The position numbers and the translations under genes were made by a program. Positions 12,772 to 14,969 of a DNA stretch of 14,969 nucleotides are shown piece by piece. The notes under the pieces are model-generated. The model searched no databases. It worked only from the letters and a program-made list of their open reading frames with translations, and was not told the origin of the DNA. Every line of letters begins with the position of its first letter. The stretch's first letter is position 1. Source of the stretch: JANLSE01 sp031362265 (GTDB lineage Bacteria; Chloroflexota; Chloroflexia; Chloroflexales; Roseiflexaceae). Where the stretch lies: contig JANLSE010000157.1 of NCBI GenBank assembly GCA_031362265.1, positions 1 to 14,969 on the forward strand, in the 5' to 3' direction.

Positions 12772-13764
12772 ATGAAATACTTCCTGATCACGTTATTCGC
12801 CCTTGGATGGCTGATTGGTTGTGGAGATCCTCCACCTGAAACGGCACGTGCATCCCAGCAACCCTCAGCTATACTTGCGCTCGTATCAACGTCAACGCCA
12901 AGCATCAGCACGCCAGAACCAACAGCCACACCCACAAGCGTACCACCCTCACCGACTCCAAAGCCACCCTGGCATTTTGTCGTACTTGGCGATACCCGCA
13001 CTGCTGGTCTCGATCCGCCCGAGATAATGGGCCAAATCGTTGAGCTTGCGCGTACTCAACAGCCAGTAGTCACCCTAACTGTTGGCGATCTGATCAACGC
13101 AATGGATGATCAAGCCAGTGTTCGTGAGCAGTGGCAACGTTGGCGCGCGGCCATGGCACCACTTGGTACACAGGCTACAACACCCTGGATGCTTGTCACA
13201 CCTGGGAATCACGATGTGCAGGGGCATTCCTGGGCTACCACTCTCATGGCCGAAGCATTCCCCGAATTACCTGATAATGGACCAGAAGGGCTTAAACCCC
13301 TGACATACCGTGTCGATTATCAGGATGTCCGCTTCATATCGATTCAGACCGAGCTATTCGACGATTCGCATCGCCTTGGCAACATCCAACTGGCCTGGTT
13401 AGAAGATCAACTCAGGAATAACCCCAATCGCTATACGATTGTCTTTGGGCACGACCCTGCCTTTCCGGTTGGCCCGCATGTAGGTAGTGCGCTTGATGTG
13501 TATCCCGCTGAGCGCGATGCCTTCTGGGCCCTCCTGAAGCAATATCAGGTTACAGCCTATATTTGTGGACATGAACATCTCTACAATCGCCAGAATATTG
13601 ATGGTGTCTTGCAGTTGATTGTTGGCACAAGTGGATCTTTCCCTTACCCTGGGTTTGGCGGCGATTTCTATCACTACTTGGCCGCCGAGGTCACACCCAA
13701 TGGAATCTCAATGGCCGTTTACGATAATCACGGGCAGGAGCGTGATCGGTTTGTGGTACCATAA
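12772..13764 (+). CDS. Lipoprotein metallophosphoesterase (calcineurin-like)
   Basis: Exported phosphoesterase of 330 aa. Lipobox LIGC with Cys17 after a short hydrophobic segment; a Ser/Thr/Pro-rich linker at about 38-66 (TPEPTATPTSVPPSPTPKPP) holds the enzyme off the membrane. The metallophosphoesterase motifs are in order: GDTR (73-76), GDLINA (105-110, metal-bridging Asp106), GNHD (145-148), GHDPAFP (226-232) and GHEHLYNRQ (266-274). In the first motif DxH is DxR (Asp74, Arg76), a variant known among purple-acid-phosphatase-like relatives; all other metal ligands are kept. The substrate is unknown. The start codon follows the close -10 box. The next gene starts 71 nt downstream on the same strand, so the two may be co-transcribed. 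Confidence 0.88.
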   Translation: MKYFLITLFALGWLIGCGDPPPETARASQQPSAILALVSTSTPSISTPEPTATPTSVPPSPTPKPPWHFVVLGDTRTAGLDPPEIMGQIVELARTQQPVVTLTVGDLINAMDDQASVREQWQRWRAAMAPLGTQATTPWMLVTPGNHDVQGHSWATTLMAEAFPELPDNGPEGLKPLTYRVDYQDVRFISIQTELFDDSHRLGNIQLAWLEDQLRNNPNRYTIVFGHDPAFPVGPHVGSALDVYPAERDAFWALLKQYQVTAYICGHEHLYNRQNIDGVLQLIVGTSGSFPYPGFGGDFYHYLAAEVTPNGISMAVYDNHGQERDRFVVP

Positions 13765-13803
13765 CTAATGAGGTATGAGTGCCACTATCTCGCGCATTCA
13801 TTA

Positions 13804-13820
13804 TTGGTGATCTATCACAA
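13804..13820. promoter_or_regulatory. Short palindrome upstream of the oxidoreductase gene
   Basis: GTGAT-CT-ATCAC (13807-13818) lies just before the ribosome site AAAGGGG of the oxidoreductase gene. It might be an operator; the half-sites are short and only one copy is present. Confidence 0.2.
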
Positions 13821-13834
13821 AAGGGGCATGTTCC

Positions 13835-14953
13835 ATGAGTGAAATCTCAGTTGGGCTGATCGGGTATGGTGGCATTGGGCGTATGCACGCGCTTTGTTTA
13901 CGGATGTTACCGCTTGTATACCCTGATCTACCAGCAGTGCGGATTGCGGCGATCCAAACCGCCTCGCAGAACTCAGCAGAACGTGCGCAACGTGAGCTTG
14001 GGCCAGGTGTTCTCACCACAACCGCACTCGATGAGCTATTGAGCCACCCGGGCATACAGGTTGTCGATTGTTGTGCGCCGACTGGCGATCATGCGTATGT
14101 CGCGCAGGCGGTGATTGCAGCGGGCAAAGCCTTATTTTGCGAGAAGCCACTCGCCGCAACATTGGCGGAATCACAAAAAATTGTGGCACTTGCTACTGAG
14201 CGGCGTATTGCGGGTGGCATGAATTTCCATTTTCGCCAGATTCCTGCACTCCAAGAAGCCAAACGCCTGATTGAGGCGGGGTTACTCGGCAATGTCATTG
14301 GCTTCCACTTACGTTATTACCGCGCCAGTAATATCAAACGGGATCGACCAATCACATGGCGCTTTGCTGGGCCTGGCAGTGGTGTTCTGGTTGATCTCGG
14401 CTCGCATATGCTTGATCTTGCCTCTCATTTACTTGGCCAAACCACATGGATTGCGGCACGTATGCGCAATCTGGTCGATACACGGCTCGGCCCGGATGGC
14501 CAACCAATTTCGATTGATTCGGATGATGTGGCATGGATGCAACTTGGGCTAGCGAATGGTGCAATTGGCAGTATCGCTGTCTCGAAGCTTGTTCCAGGAG
14601 CGGCTGATGATATTCGTATTGAGGCGTATGGCACACATGGTAGCCTTGTCTACGATGCGCAAGATCCAAATGGCCTTCAGGTTGTCGATTCTGCCGAGGC
14701 ACTCCCAGGTAGCCGGCGAATCGGGACACTCAGCCGCACCCGGCCAGCAGCTAGTTTGCCAGGTGGCGAGATGCCAACCGGGACAGTGGCCTGGCATGCC
14801 GCTTCGCTACGTGCATTCCTTGGTGCCTATGCCGAAGGCCGCGATCCCAGCCCATCGCTCGCCGATGGCCTCGAAGTCGATCGGGTGATTGCAGCTGCGC
14901 GCCAATCGGCTGAGACAGGTGGCGTGCCTGTGACACTAATACGCAAAACGTAA
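13835..14953 (+). CDS. Gfo/Idh/MocA family NAD(P)-dependent oxidoreductase
   Basis: Cytoplasmic dehydrogenase-type protein of 372 aa. ATG 13835 follows AAAAGGGG by 9 nt. The N-terminal Rossmann fold opens with VGLIGYGGIGRMHA (6-19). The second strand is AAIQTASQ (38-45); the absence of an acidic residue at its end leaves the NAD versus NADP preference open. Then come VVDCCAPTGDHAYVAQAVIAAGKALFCEKPLA with Glu103-Lys104-Pro105, GGMNFHFRQIPAL (127-139) and the C-terminal substrate-domain signature DLGSHMLDLASHLLG (187-201). Family members oxidise or reduce sugar or inositol hydroxyls; the substrate cannot be told from sequence. It lies 70 nt after the metallophosphoesterase and may share its transcript. 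The stop at 14951-14953 is near the window end. Confidence 0.92.
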   Translation: MSEISVGLIGYGGIGRMHALCLRMLPLVYPDLPAVRIAAIQTASQNSAERAQRELGPGVLTTTALDELLSHPGIQVVDCCAPTGDHAYVAQAVIAAGKALFCEKPLAATLAESQKIVALATERRIAGGMNFHFRQIPALQEAKRLIEAGLLGNVIGFHLRYYRASNIKRDRPITWRFAGPGSGVLVDLGSHMLDLASHLLGQTTWIAARMRNLVDTRLGPDGQPISIDSDDVAWMQLGLANGAIGSIAVSKLVPGAADDIRIEAYGTHGSLVYDAQDPNGLQVVDSAEALPGSRRIGTLSRTRPAASLPGGEMPTGTVAWHAASLRAFLGAYAEGRDPSPSLADGLEVDRVIAAARQSAETGGVPVTLIRKT

Positions 14954-14969
14954 ACCTGTCAGGTGCGGC

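Noticed and set aside
13804..13820. CRP/FNR-type operator
   Set aside because: The half-sites GTGAT/ATCAC are separated by 2 nt and not by the 6 of TGTGA-N6-TCACA, and are too short to assign to a regulator. Listed only as a low-confidence palindrome.

Overview
The window looks like a piece of a Chloroflexota chromosome, probably class Chloroflexia. This is inferred from protein character and not from a marker gene. Pointers are a secreted subtilase ending in two 'FFxETGxSVxGxFxxYW...FGxPLS...VQWFERARFE' repeats, which are common in Chloroflexota secreted proteins; a TL5/CTC-type long L25; an Rv0121-type PPOX/F420 protein; and moderate GC with short AT-rich promoters. There is no rRNA, tRNA, CRISPR array, transposase or phage gene. 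It reads as ordinary chromosome with unusual intergenic DNA.

Layout. (1) 3-179 is the tail of an unknown gene, followed by a large hairpin and a secreted S8 peptidase (320-2197). (2) 2217-5425 holds a KimA-like potassium/APC transporter (+) and a solitary Dam-type adenine methyltransferase (-). They converge on a shared hairpin, and the pair is bracketed by two long palindromes built from related 8-bp units. (3) 5426-8141, minus strand: an AAA ATPase with an N-terminal winged-helix region, preceded by a low-molecular-weight tyrosine phosphatase homologue that has lost its catalytic cysteine and gained a helical C-terminal domain. (4) 8142-8410 is a divergent spacer of tandem 8-mers and AACCAAGAACC-type repeats, leading to an AlbA_2/Schlafen-like, GHKL-like, winged-helix regulator (8415-9830). 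(5) Ribosomal protein L25/CTC (10044-10676) with a clear promoter and terminator. (6) A short minus-strand transcription unit (about 10924 to 10769) with a consensus promoter, a perfect extended Shine-Dalgarno, a 14-codon ORF, mutually exclusive hairpins and its own terminator. This is the most novel item in the window. (7) A lipoprotein with a phosphodiester-glycosidase (NAGPA) domain (-), diverging from an Rv0121-family F420/PPOX protein (+). (8) A 70-aa coiled-coil protein (-), diverging from a lipoprotein metallophosphoesterase (+), which is followed by a Gfo/Idh/MocA oxidoreductase.

Most genes appear to be single-gene units with their own promoter; neighbours are often divergent or convergent, so few functional links can be read from operon structure. 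Three plus-strand genes (8415, 11993, 12772) have a -10 box only 6-8 nt before ATG and no Shine-Dalgarno, which suggests leaderless mRNAs. Most others have ordinary ribosome binding sites. All family names are from reading motifs by eye; no database search was possible.
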